A stretch of DNA of 30,000 nt. It comes from Prorocentrum cordatum. Taxonomy: Eukaryota; Sar; Dinophyceae; Prorocentrales; Prorocentraceae. The notes below the pieces were generated by a model. That model was not told the origin of the DNA and did not search any database. It worked only from the letters and a program-made list of their open reading frames with translations. The translations under genes were made by a program, and so were the position numbers. Of the stretch, positions 1 to 7,442 are shown one piece after another. The number at the start of each line of letters is the position of its first letter. The first letter of the stretch is position 1. The stretch covers positions 184,350 to 214,349 of the forward strand of contig CAUYUJ010014599.1 of NCBI GenBank assembly GCA_963575745.1, given 5' to 3'.

Positions 1-262
1 GGGGAGGAGCTTCCAGCAGCGGTGCAACAATGGCTGCAGTGGCGCTGGGAGTGCGTCGTCCTCCCGAGAACTGGCTACCGATGTTTAGACGAGCTGCGAG
101 CTGCATGGCATAAAGAGTTGGATGAGGCGATCCTTGGGAGGGAGCCGTCCACGACTGAGGCTCCGAACGCTGACATAGGCCCGCTGCTGACGCGATCTGT
201 GTGCGCTGCTGGGGCCTCGTCCGCAGCGAACGAAAATATCGGACCTGTCCCGTTTGGCATGA

Positions 263-410
263 GCTGGTTTCGCCAGCGCTGGTTTCGCCGCTGGTTTCGC
301 CCACGGCTGGTTTCGCTGGCGCTGGTTTCGCCGGCGCTGGTTTTCAACCGCTGGTTTCGCCGGCGGCTGATTTCGCCGGTGCTGGTTTCGCTGGCGCTGG
401 TTTCGCCGAC
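263..410 (+). repeat. GC-rich minisatellite, about 15-base unit
   Basis: About nine imperfect copies of GGTTTCGCCGGCGCT lie in tandem, with variants such as GGTTTCGCTGGCGCT and one interrupted copy. The array reads through as a Trp/Phe/Arg or Leu/Val/Ser-Pro repeat peptide, which I treat as a by-product of the repeat. Bases 1-262 before it are GC-rich with no recognised gene. Confidence 0.85.
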
Positions 411-413
411 GCT

Positions 414-620
414 CGACCGAGCACGCGCGAGCCCTATCGGGTCGGGTTGGGCGGGCGGACCCTAGCGGGCGGGTCGGGTCGGGTCGGGCGGGCGGACCCT
501 AGCGGGCGGGTCGGGTCGGGCGGTCGGGACATTAAAGTGTGGGGCACGACCGAGCACGCGCGAGCCCTAACAGGCGGGTCGGGTCGGGCGGGCGGACCCT
601 AGCGGGCGGGTCGGGTCGGG
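414..620 (+). repeat. G-rich minisatellite with higher-order copy
   Basis: Units of the type GGGCGGACCCTAGCGGGCGG followed by GGGTC runs occur three times. A larger block starting CGACCGAGCACGCGCGAGCC begins at 414 and again at 547, giving a higher-order period of 133 bases. The closely spaced GGG runs could form G-quadruplexes on the plus strand; that is inference. Confidence 0.8.
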
Positions 621-705
621 CAGTTTCGCCGACGGCAGCTGGTTTCGCCGACGGCAGCTGGTTTCGCCGACGGAGCTGGTTTCGCCGACGGAGCTGGTTT
701 CGCCG
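621..705 (+). repeat. 18-base minisatellite related to the 263-410 array
   Basis: Four to five copies of a unit like GCTGGTTTCGCCGACGGA stand in tandem. They share the GGTTTCGCC core with the upstream array, so both arrays probably expanded from one seed. Confidence 0.8.
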
Positions 706-729
706 GGCGAAACCAGCCGTCGGCGAAAC
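679..729. repeat. Palindrome made of inverted minisatellite units
   Basis: GCTGGTTTCGCC (693-704) is followed after one base by its exact reverse complement (706-717). The next 12 bases outward also pair (679-690 with 718-729), leaving only a two-base bulge at 691-692. The result is a near-perfect 24-pair hairpin at the point where the minisatellite changes orientation. Confidence 0.9.
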
Positions 730-735
730 TTGCGG

Positions 736-1458
736 TCGCCTCCCGTTTGGGGTCCTCGTGCATCAAAGACCATTCGCCATATTATTCGGGTGCAGCGGTG
801 ACTTCGGTAGCAAATCATGGGAGCTTCGTATGTCCTCGCAAGACCGTCTTTAGAACATATTCGCGTGCGCTACTGTCGTCTGGTAATCGATGAGCACGCG
901 CCGATCTAGCGTCGATTAGCGTCGGTTAGCTTCGATCCGCAAGAGCCAGCAAGATTGCATGGGAGGCTCCCCTGAGTTGCCACCGAAGGTGACGTCCAGA
1001 GCTGGGGGGCCGGCCCGACACTGGCAGGACGCACCCTCTCAGACCTCGTGGCGGCCCTCATCGCCGACCCTTGGGGGAAGGTCATGACCACAGTGCGCAG
1101 AAGGTCCCTCACGCTGCATGAGGCACACGCATCGCCAGAGCGCAGGGCGGCACCCTGGAACGCCTATATCGCGCTCCTGGTACCGTACACCGCTCACTAC
1201 TTCCCTCCGCCCCCCTGGGGTGCAGCAGTCCATGAGGGTGTATTAGTGGCAGTCGTCGGCCTGTCTGGCACCAGCTGGGTACCAGATCACATCCTCACCA
1301 GACTTGGCCTGCACTTCGGGGTGCCCGGCTGCCCCAGATGCCCGCCCGACCCTGCTCGCGAGGAGCGTCGCACCCTGCTGGGACTGCGTCTGGGGGCCAG
1401 CCTCGGTGCAGCGCCGCTCCCCCACAAGATGGAATAAGCTGCGCCGGCGGGCAGCAGA
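736..1458. other. GC-rich stretch, no gene recognised
   Basis: Short overlapping open frames exist on both strands, as expected at this GC content, but none shows a recognisable motif. A short run of GTCGATTAGC-like direct repeats sits near 909-932. I see no repeat array, RNA gene or splice-bounded exon I could defend. Confidence 0.5.
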
Positions 1459-2112
1459 CTACCACGAGCCCGCGCCGCCGCCCAGGCCCAAGTCCAAAGT
1501 CTTGACTCGGTAGCCGGGCCAGCCGCGGTTGTCCGACAGCACGCCGAGCATCCACACCGCCCCATGGGTGCCACCGTCGGCCGCGCCCTTTACGGTGCGG
1601 CACGAGCGCAGCAGCACGGTGTCGCCACTCAGCAACTGCTGCGCGACGCGAGTGCCAAACGCAGATGGGTGCCTGGCGCTGTCCAGGAATGGACCACCCT
1701 TACACACACACACACGCGCGTCGCTACACCGCAGCAAACCACTTGATGCGAGTCCTGGCCAACGGTCTACCAGAACACTCCAGGTAGCGGGACTCGCAGG
1801 ACAGTTCATTGCCCACACCATTGCAACACCTGCCGCTGCCTCGGCACAGCGGTACGGCACACTGCTTCTGCGGCCTGGCCGGGAGTCGCCTTGTGCTCCG
1901 CTGGCCTGGGACCAATGCCGATTTTGTTCCGTCGGCGGCGAGGCAGAGGCAGTCCGCTCCAGCGTGTGGCATTTCGGGGCAACTGACAGGCAAATTGGCC
2001 GGCGAAGACCACTGTCACACACACGACCGCCACATGGGCGACCCTGCCTGACGCAGCCGTACGGGACCGCCTTGCACTCCTGGCAGAGCCAGTACGCGCT
2101 GGGTGGCCAGCC
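1459..2112 (-). CDS. Unrecognised open frame, possible exon
   Basis: The minus strand is open for about 218 codons between a stop at 2113-2115 and a stop just below 1459, with no ATG near the upstream end. Near its start it reads WLCQECKAVPYGC, so a Cys-x2-Cys pair and a third Cys are visible. Its last part (roughly 1690-1459) has a mixed composition resembling a folded protein rather than low complexity. Other frames on both strands are also open here, so the frame may be fortuitous. I recognise no family and assign no function. A CA run at 1703-1716 lies inside it. Confidence 0.15.
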   Translation of the reverse strand, partial: GWPPSAYWLCQECKAVPYGCVRQGRPCGGRVCDSGLRRPICLSVAPKCHTLERTASASPPTEQNRHWSQASGAQGDSRPGRRSSVPYRCAEAAAGVAMVWAMNCPASPATWSVLVDRWPGLASSGLLRCSDARVCVCKGGPFLDSARHPSAFGTRVAQQLLSGDTVLLRSCRTVKGAADGGTHGAVWMLGVLSDNRGWPGYRVKTLDLGLGGGAGSW

Positions 2113-2115
2113 CTA

Positions 2116-2533
2116 CTGGACCACCCTATCTCGAAGCCCACTCCGTGTGGATGCTGATCCTTGTTCGGAGGAAGGAGAGGCGACACCACCACCAGGGGAG
2201 CCACCTCCAGCAAAGGGGTGCACGATGCCTCTCCGAGCTGGGGATAGGGTATGTCTCGAGCGAGAATCGGCGTCACCCCAACAAACTGATACTATGTGTG
2301 CGTCGCCCCCCCCCAAGGGGCGACGCGCGCACCGAGAAATCTTGTAGTATATACGTCGTGGCGGGCGCTTTCTGGCCACACCGCTCGGGAAACGATCTAC
2401 TCCAAGACGGGAAGACCACTGGGCCGGACGCGCGCCTCCAAGGAGGACGCACAGTGCTAGGACGTCCCTGCGCGTCCCAGAGAGAGGGGGGACCACACCA
2501 CCAGGAGGACCCTCCCTTGCGCGCCTCGCGCTA
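2116..2533. other. No gene recognised
   Basis: Unique GC-rich sequence with short overlapping frames on both strands and a C run near 2308. Nothing here has a motif, repeat or splice context that I can name. Confidence 0.45.
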
Positions 2534-2581
2534 GTGGTGGTGGTGGTGGTGGTGGTGGTGGTGGTGGTGGTGGTGGTGGTG
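2534..2581 (+). repeat. (GGT)n microsatellite
   Basis: About 16 perfect copies of TGG/GGT. Confidence 0.95.
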
Positions 2582-2601
2582 CCGCCCTTCCTTCCTCCCG
2601 T

Positions 2602-2901
2602 GTGCGCCACGGGAGAGGCCGGCGACGAGCGCCCTGGGGTCTGGTGCATGGCGGCGGCAGCACCGTCGGGCCCGCGCACGGTGACCCTCGACCTCCCAGT
2701 GCACCAGCTCGAACGTTCGACCCTGGAACCTCGACGCTCGAGGAGAACGACGACGAGGAGGACGAGGAGGACGAGGACGAGGACGACGACGAAGACGACG
2801 ACGAGGAGCTGGTGGCGTTCGCCTACGCCCTGGAGCAGATCGCCGACGCGGCCAGCAAGAGGCTGATACGGGAGCTCGAGGCGGCGCTACCTTCACAAAG
2901 G
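2602..2901 (+). CDS. Acidic coding-like segment, possible exon
   Basis: In this plus-strand frame an Asp/Glu run (about 2740-2810) is followed by ELVAFAYALEQIADAASKRL and then an IRELEAAL helix. This reads as a regular amphipathic helix and looks like real protein. The upstream part is less convincing: a neighbouring frame from an ATG at 2649 also reads well, so a frameshift or splice could lie between. No start, acceptor or donor is clear, and the purine tract after 2903 breaks the frame into Arg/Glu repeats. The family is unknown. An acidic-stretch nuclear or chaperone-like protein would be a guess only. Confidence 0.3.
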
Positions 2902-2902
2902 G

Positions 2903-3119
2903 GGGAAGGAGGAGGAATGAGGAGGAGGAGGAGGAGAATGATGATGATGAGGAGGAGGAGGAGAAGGAGGAGGTGGAGAAGGAGGAGAAGGAGGAGGAGG
3001 AGGAGGGCGGAGGAGGGGAGGAGGAGGAGGTTGAGGAGGAGAAGGAGGAGGAAGAGGAGAAGGAGGAGGAAGAGGAGGAGGAGGGGGAGGAGGAGGAGGA
3101 GGAGGAGGAGGAGGAGTGC
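2903..3119 (+). repeat. (GGA)n-rich purine tract
   Basis: About 215 bases, almost all purine on the plus strand, with GGA/GAA units and a few ATG interruptions near 2938-2950. On the minus strand it is a pyrimidine tract that could serve a minus-strand intron. Confidence 0.9.
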
Positions 3120-3136
3120 TGCCCCCTACGGGTCAC

Positions 3137-3186
3137 CTGTGGCCAGGATAGCCCCCTGAGGGCCAGTGTTTGTTCCATTTCCGCGG
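3137..3186 (-). CDS. Possible small minus-strand exon
   Basis: Read on the minus strand, this 50-base island is preceded by GGTGCCAG and followed by GTGACC, both plausible splice borders. A pyrimidine tract (the complement of 2903-3119) follows. One open frame reads AEMEQTLALRGLSWPQ, and another frame is also open. No family is recognised, and the island may be chance. Confidence 0.15.
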
Positions 3187-3258
3187 CTGGCACCCGGCGC
3201 CGGAGGGAGAGGAGGGGCAGGAGGAGGTAGGAGGGAGGAGGTAGGATGCGAGGAGGAG

Positions 3259-3259
<1 letters not shown>

Positions 3260-3289
<30 letters not shown>

Positions 3290-3616
3290 GGAGGGGTGAG
3301 GAGACGATGATGTTGAGTGATGTTGAGGGATGTTGAGTGATGGTGGTGATGATGCTGCTGCTGCTGATGATGATGATGGTGATGCTGATGAGGATGGTGA
3401 TGAGCTGATGATGCTGATGACGATGATGACGCCGATGCTGCTGCTGCTGATGATGATGATGATGCTGCTGATGTTGATGCTGATGATGCTGCTGATTATG
3501 CTGATGATGTTGATGATGATGCTGACACTGATGGTGACGTTGTTGATGCTGATGCTACATATGCTCATGTTGCTGCTGATGCTGATTATGATGCTAATGA
3601 TGCAGATGATGCTGCT

Positions 3617-3665
<49 letters not shown>

Positions 3666-3671
3666 CTCTTG
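3260..3671 (+). repeat. (GAT)n/(GCT)n imperfect trinucleotide array
   Basis: A pure GAT stretch at about 3263-3289 is followed by short TGTTGAGTGA-type repeats. After that come roughly 330 bases of TGA/TGC triplets with GCT interruptions, ending in a pure GAT run near 3628-3665. It gives poly-Met/Leu, poly-Asp/Ala or Ser/Ile readings that I do not regard as genes. Confidence 0.95.
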
Positions 3672-3686
3672 TTGATGATGATGCTC

Positions 3687-3763
3687 AGGAGGAGGAGGAG
3701 GAGGAGGAGGAGGAGGAGGAGGAGGAGGAGGAGGAGGAGGAGGAGGAGAGGAGGAGGAGGAGG
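3687..3763 (+). repeat. (GGA)n microsatellite
   Basis: About 25 GGA units with one or two interruptions, directly after the GAT array. Sequence 3764-3928 after it is unique, with coding-like frames on the minus strand but nothing recognised. Confidence 0.95.
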
Positions 3764-3928
3764 TCCATTCCCACCCACCCTCCTATACCACAACAATCAG
3801 GTGTGGCACAACTTGGTCTTGATATTGGAACGCGTTCCAACCTAGCGAACGGAAGACGCTCGCGCGCGGTCCCGTTTCCGACGACTTGGCGAAGGGAGAA
3901 GGGGGAGGAGGGAGGAGGAGGGAGAATG

Positions 3929-4024
3929 AGTTGGAGGGAGGGAGGGAGGGAGGGAGGGAGGGAGGGAGGGAGGGAGGAGGAGGTGGAGGAGGAGGAGGAG
4001 GAGGAGGAGGAGGAGGAGGAGGAG
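3929..4024 (+). repeat. (GGGA)n then (GGA)n compound tract
   Basis: About ten GGGA tetranucleotides (3934-3976) pass directly into about 15 GGA trinucleotides. The whole is a pure purine strand. Confidence 0.95.
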
Positions 4025-4280
4025 GCGCGAGCCACGTGCCGTCCCTCCGCGCGACGCGCGGGCCACGTCCCAGTCCTGCCGCTCCTGCTGCAGCCCCGAC
4101 GCAGCAGCGCCCATGTCTGGAGCCACGGCGTCTGCGCTGTGTGCTTACACGCGGGGCGGATTCTCCCACATGGGATCACTGTCGGCTGGTCAGGCGACGC
4201 AATATGGGCTTTTATTAGGAGGGAAGATGGAGCAGGCCTCCGCCCTCCTCTCCCTCCACAAGTACGCATTATCTGAAGAC
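4025..4280. other. Unassigned unique segment, coding-like on both strands
   Basis: The plus strand reads HVWSHGVCAVCLHAGRILPH and continues open to a stop near 4275. The minus strand reads IKAHIASPDQPTVIPCGRIR over the same bases and has a GTAAGC donor-like site at 4148-4143. The two strands cannot both be coding, and I cannot choose between them. Confidence 0.2.
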
Positions 4281-4850
4281 TAGTCTCCTCTCGTCCCTGA
4301 CCCTGTCCGGAAGATGTCCCGCATTCCCCATTTTTTGTTTTTAAGCGCAGGATTGGACAGCGTGTTTTTGTCTTTACATGTTTTTGCAATCCGATTGGTC
4401 TCGGTGTTTCAGAGGGTGCTCCCGCTGCAGCGCGCGTGGGCCTCATTTTCAGATCGGTGCTTTGCTCCCGTCTTTCAGATTGCCACTCTCGCCCCAGCGC
4501 GGGCCACTATTCTGGATCCGAATCCTTCCTCATCGTTGTCGCCCCCCACCTTTCCCCTCTGCTTTCCCCTGGTCCTCCTGCTCCTCCCGCTCCTTCCGCT
4601 CCAGTTCTCGCTGGTGTTGTTCGTCCTCGTTGTCTTCGTCATCCTCATCCTCATTCCTCATCCTCCTCCTTTTCCTCTTGCTCAGCTTCCCTTGTTTGAT
4701 TGCGCAGAAAACGATCGGGGTCTTTCTGGGAGTTCTAGGTCCTCTATGGCACGCGTCCGCGAATAGAAACAACTCAGCGCAATAGGAAGGAACGGATCGG
4801 AGGGGTATGATGTCCGATACAGCAGGAGCGCGCGTAGCTTGTCTTCCTCC
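4281..4850 (+). repeat. Two-module dispersed repeat family, copy A
   Basis: A left module (about 4300-4545) contains CTCTCGCCCCAGCG, GGGCCACT and GGATCCGAATCCTTCCTCAT. A pyrimidine tract follows (4545-4684), ending in CTCAG. The right module (about 4685-4840) contains TCTTTCTGGGAGTTC and CAGCGCAAT, and ends in TAGCTTGTC. Both modules and the tract recur in the same order at 11097-12030, and single modules recur inverted at 24958-25145, 28195-28480 and 29570-29720. I recognise no protein. The family could be a nonautonomous transposon or an intron-derived repeat. Confidence 0.8.
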
Positions 4851-4988
4851 TCTCTTTCCCCTCCCTCCTCCCTCCTCTCCCCTTCTCTCTCCCCTCCCTG
4901 CTCTGCCTCCTCTCCCTCCCTCCTCCCTGCCTCCCTCCCCGCCTCTCTCTCTCCTCTCTCTCCCTCCTTCCTCTCTCCTCTCCTCCCG
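4850..4988 (+). repeat. CCT/CTCT pyrimidine tract
   Basis: Almost pure C/T on the plus strand, following the right module of copy A just as a pyrimidine tract follows the right module of copy B. Sequence 4989-5170 after it is unique and unassigned. Confidence 0.9.
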
Positions 4989-5171
4989 CCACGGCCCCGG
5001 AGGTTGCAAAAAGGAGAGGCGCCCCTCAAAAGGACCTCCGGGGCAGGCCAGAAAGGACTGTCTGCCCGCGAGGCCGTCGCCTTTTGCGACGGGCCTCGCA
5101 GACCGCATGACTTCGACCACTCGCCAGGGAGGAGGGGGAGGAGGGAAATAGCGCGTTCTGTGGTCGCTTGC

Positions 5172-5290
5172 AGGGGGGGGGGTTGGAACCGGACCCCCCC
5201 CCTTCCCTGGATGGAGGGGGGGGGGGTCGAACGCCCCCCCCCCCCCCCCCTCCTGTGACGGATGGGTGGGGGTGGGGTTCGAACCCCCCA
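5172..5290. repeat. G and C homopolymer cluster with GGTTCGAACC core
   Basis: Alternating runs of 8-18 G or C surround GGTTGGAACC-like and GGTTCGAACC cores. The same association of G/C runs with GGTTCGAACC recurs at 28497-28668 and 29300-29450. Confidence 0.8.
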
Positions 5291-5299
5291 GTGAAACGC

Positions 5300-5539
5300 C
5301 TCTCTCGGAGGAGTGTAGGCAGGTGCTCCAGGGCAGGAGAAGGGGAAGGACGAGAGGGGGGGGCGTGGGGCGGGCGTCGCGTCGCCGTCAGTCACGGTGG
5401 TCGTGGTCGACGTGGCCAGCGCGGAATTGGTCGTAGGGGTGGTGGCAGTGGTCGCCGGCGGTGGATGGAGAGCGGCCGTGGTCGTGGTCGTGGTGGTCAG
5501 CAGCGTCGTGGTTGTCGTGGTTGCCAGCGTCGTGGTGGG
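5300..5539 (-). CDS. Thr-rich low-complexity frame, possible protein fragment
   Basis: From a stop at 5542-5540 the minus strand is open and reads mostly threonine with short Ala, Leu and Pro interruptions. It then passes into a VTDGDATPAPRPP segment and a Pro/Gly-rich part. Mucin-like Thr/Pro-rich stretches occur in secreted or cell-surface proteins, but degenerate ACN repeats alone can produce this. The plus strand over the same bases reads as Arg/Gly-rich (RGG-like) or Val-rich, so coding is unproven. There is no start codon or domain. Confidence 0.2.
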
Positions 5540-5929
5540 CTAGTCGTGGTCGATGCCCGCCAGTGCGGCAGCGGCCTTGCAGGCATCGTGATGGGATAGG
5601 ACGTCGTGATGGTCGTTGCAGTGGTTGAGGTCGTGGTGCCGGTGGAAGCAACCTCTTGGCATCTACCTCCCCAGGCTCACTGAGGATCCTCTCCGCACCC
5701 CCTTGCTGGATGGTGTGGGAGACGTCGTGCCAGATCCCGCTGATGAGCTTGGACCCCCCTCCCTCCCTCTCTTCCCCCCTGCAAGAAAAGGTCTGGGGGC
5801 ACCCGAGGGGGTCCCCCCCCCATCGCCCAGGGGGACCCCACGGCGTCGGGTTCGGGGCTCTGGGCCCCTCGCCAGGCGCCGTCTGGACACGGCCTCTTTG
5901 AGGACTGGCCCCCTGGCGCTCCCGGCCTG
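5540..5929. other. Unassigned stretch, no gene recognised
   Basis: The degenerate GTGGTCGTG repeats fade out near 5640. Sequence 5640-5760 is unique and open in several frames: LTEDPLRTPLLDGVGDV on plus, GIWHDVSHTIQQGGAERIL on minus. A C-rich stretch follows. No family is recognisable. Confidence 0.3.
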
Positions 5930-6050
5930 CCCTGGCCCTCTTCCCTCCCTCCCTCCCGCCCTCCCGCCCTCCCGCCCGCCCTCCCCCCTCCTTCCCTCCC
6001 TCCCCCCTCCCTCCAGCTTTCCTTCCTTCCCGCTTTCCTTCCTTCCCGCA
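5930..6050 (+). repeat. CCCT/CCTT pyrimidine tract
   Basis: About 120 bases of CCCT, CCGC and CTTCC units ending just before the exon candidate at 6064. It could act as the polypyrimidine tract of an upstream intron. Confidence 0.85.
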
Positions 6051-6063
6051 ACTTGGTCCCAAG

Positions 6064-6369
6064 AAGCCATCAGCGGAGCTTCCGTCTGTTCTGGAGTTCC
6101 CGGACTTGACCGCGAACGGTTCCGAAGGCGACGCCAAGGAGGAGAAGAAGGAGGACGAGCAGGAGACGAATGAGGACAAGAACATGGATACGGAGGCTGC
6201 GAGCAATTACACGGAGGAGGAGGAGGAAGGCGACGATGAGGACCAGAAGGAGAGCCCTGCCACGGAGGACGGGAGGGAGCAGCCGAGAGAGGGAGCACTC
6301 AAATAGTTCCAGCATTTCGAGGGCAGAACGATGGCAAAGCTGAATGAGCTCCACAAGGTCATGGACCAG
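6064..6369 (+). CDS. Host gene exon candidate, acidic protein, in-frame TAG
   Basis: After the pyrimidine tract and an AAG acceptor candidate, one frame reads KPSAELPSVLEFPDLTANGS. It continues through a Lys/Glu/Asp-rich part (with MDTEAASNYTEEEEEGDDED) to REQPREGALK, then TAG at 6304-6306. The same frame then resumes as FQHFEGRTMAKLNELHKVMD up to 6369, where GTCACG follows. Splicing to 6724 keeps the frame. The TAG sits inside otherwise coherent sequence and differs by one base from CAG. It may mean a pseudogene, or a separate short product starting at the ATG at 6331. Charged composition suggests a soluble, perhaps nuclear, protein; no family is recognised. Confidence 0.45.
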
Positions 6370-6723
6370 GTCACGTGAGTCGTTTCTCGGCAGGCGCGTC
6401 TCGCCGAAACGACGGGCAGGTACAGCGCTGACATTATCGAGGCCACGGCCTCCACGCCATGCCCTAATGGGCACGGGCGGGCTCCCGAGAGGAGCGCGCG
6501 CGTCTCCGGCGCTTCGCTTCGCTTCCCTCCCTCCCTCCCTTTCCTCCCCCTCCCCCTCCCCCTCACTCCCTTTTCCTCCCCCCTCCCACTCCCCCTCCCC
6601 TTCCCCCTTCCCCTCCCCCATGCCCCCTCCCCTCCCCTCCCTCTCCTCCTCCTCATCCTCCTCCTCCTCCTCCCCTCTCTCTCCTCCTCCTCCCTCCTCC
6701 TCCTCCTCCTCAATCCTCCGCAG
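6370..6723 (+). other. Predicted intron with long pyrimidine tract
   Basis: This 354-base interval begins GTCACGTGAGT and ends CCTCCGCAG. Bases 6520-6720 are nearly pure C/T, an unusually long polypyrimidine tract. Using GT at 6370 joins the two exon frames in phase 0. GTGAGT at 6375 matches the donor consensus better but leads to a less protein-like frame. CAGGT stands at both borders, so the intron is flanked by a five-base direct repeat. Confidence 0.45.
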
Positions 6724-6849
6724 GTGCGAGACGAGGCTTCGCTCAACTTTGCCTGCACCGCGCGTGTTACCTCCAGCTGCATAGACGGTGCCCAGATGGC
6801 TACATGCATGGAGGACAAGAGGGAAGGAAGAAACCAGAGGAACGAGTAG
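6724..6849 (+). CDS. Host gene terminal exon candidate
   Basis: Following CCGCAG, the frame reads VRDEASLNFACTARVTSSCI, then DGAQMATCMEDKREGRNQRNE and TAG at 6847-6849, 41 codons in all. Joined to the exon ending at 6369 it gives a continuous KVMDQ-VRDEASLNF passage. Three cysteines lie close together (residues 11, 19 and 28 of this exon). No domain is recognised. A purine tract starts right after the stop. The acceptor, the phase match and the non-repetitive composition make this the most convincing host coding piece in the window. Confidence 0.45.
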   Translation: MRDEASLNFACTARVTSSCIDGAQMATCMEDKREGRNQRNE

Positions 6850-7003
6850 CGGGGGAGGAGGAGGAGGAAGAGTGAGGAGGATGAGGGGGAGGCGGAGGAG
6901 GAGGAGGAGGAGGAGGGGAAAGAGGTGAGGTGGAGGAGGAGGAGGAGGAGGGAGGAGGAGGAGGAGGAGGAGGAGGAGGGGGAGGATGGGGAGGAGGACC
7001 ACT
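6850..7003 (+). repeat. (GGA)n purine tract
   Basis: About 150 bases of GGA with GAGG and GAA variants, starting directly after the stop codon of the exon candidate. Confidence 0.95.
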
Positions 7004-7009
7004 GAAAAC

Positions 7010-7200
7010 CGACAGCCGTTCGAGAATCTTCAATCGTGCCCCGAAAACCGTTCCTGGGACTTCGGCGGCGCGAATCAACGTGACAGTTGCGTCGCTCCAG
7101 AAAACCATTCCTGGGATTACAACTCACAATTAGCATGAATTTTGCGTCCTCGCAATCCGAAGCCGTGCCAGAACACCGTTTCTGGGACTTCAACCAACCC
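7010..7200 (-). repeat. Tandem/dispersed repeat, 57-73-base unit, array 1
   Basis: Units carry the core (on plus) CCGTTCCTGGGACTTC, CGCGAATCAACGTGAC and GTTGCGTC. Cores stand at 7048, 7105 and 7176, so spacing is 57 and 71. The same units occur reverse-complemented at 9951-10110. Strand is given relative to that copy. Confidence 0.75.
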
Positions 7201-7440
7201 TACGAGTCTTCAAAGGCACGGGGCTAGAACCGCTCTCTATGTTTGAATATGTTGCATTTTTTACGACGAGTGTGCTCGGCGCTACGGCTGGAACCACCTT
7301 TTCAAAAACACCCGCCCCCCATCCTTGAACCTGTTGCAAGCTTTTTCGGACGAACGTACGCGGTGCTCGGCGAAAATTAGCTTGACGAATGACCCAACCA
7401 TATGCAGCTGTGAGCACCGCAGTCGTGACTATCATGTTAG
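7200..7440 (-). repeat. Dispersed repeat, 81-base family, array 2
   Basis: Two degraded units contain ATCCTTGAACCTGTTGCAAG and TTTTCAAAAACACCCGCC. These are the reverse complement of the unit tandemly repeated at 9640-9950. A related pair lies at 8485-8645. Confidence 0.65.
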
Positions 7441-7442
7441 AT

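Noticed and set aside
22-465. 147-codon plus-strand frame at the window start
   Set aside because: Most of it is the 15-base minisatellite. The overlapping frame on the same strand and the minus strand are open as well.
3330-3845. Long poly-Met/Leu and poly-Ser/Ile open frames across GAT and GGA arrays (also 8059-8560, 23284-24333, 25381-25651)
   Set aside because: They are translations of trinucleotide repeats. All frames on both strands are open because the repeat lacks stops.
5583-5760. Minus-strand frame containing GIWHDVSHTIQQGGAERIL
   Set aside because: It looks protein-like but has no start or splice borders. Two plus-strand frames over the same bases look equally good.
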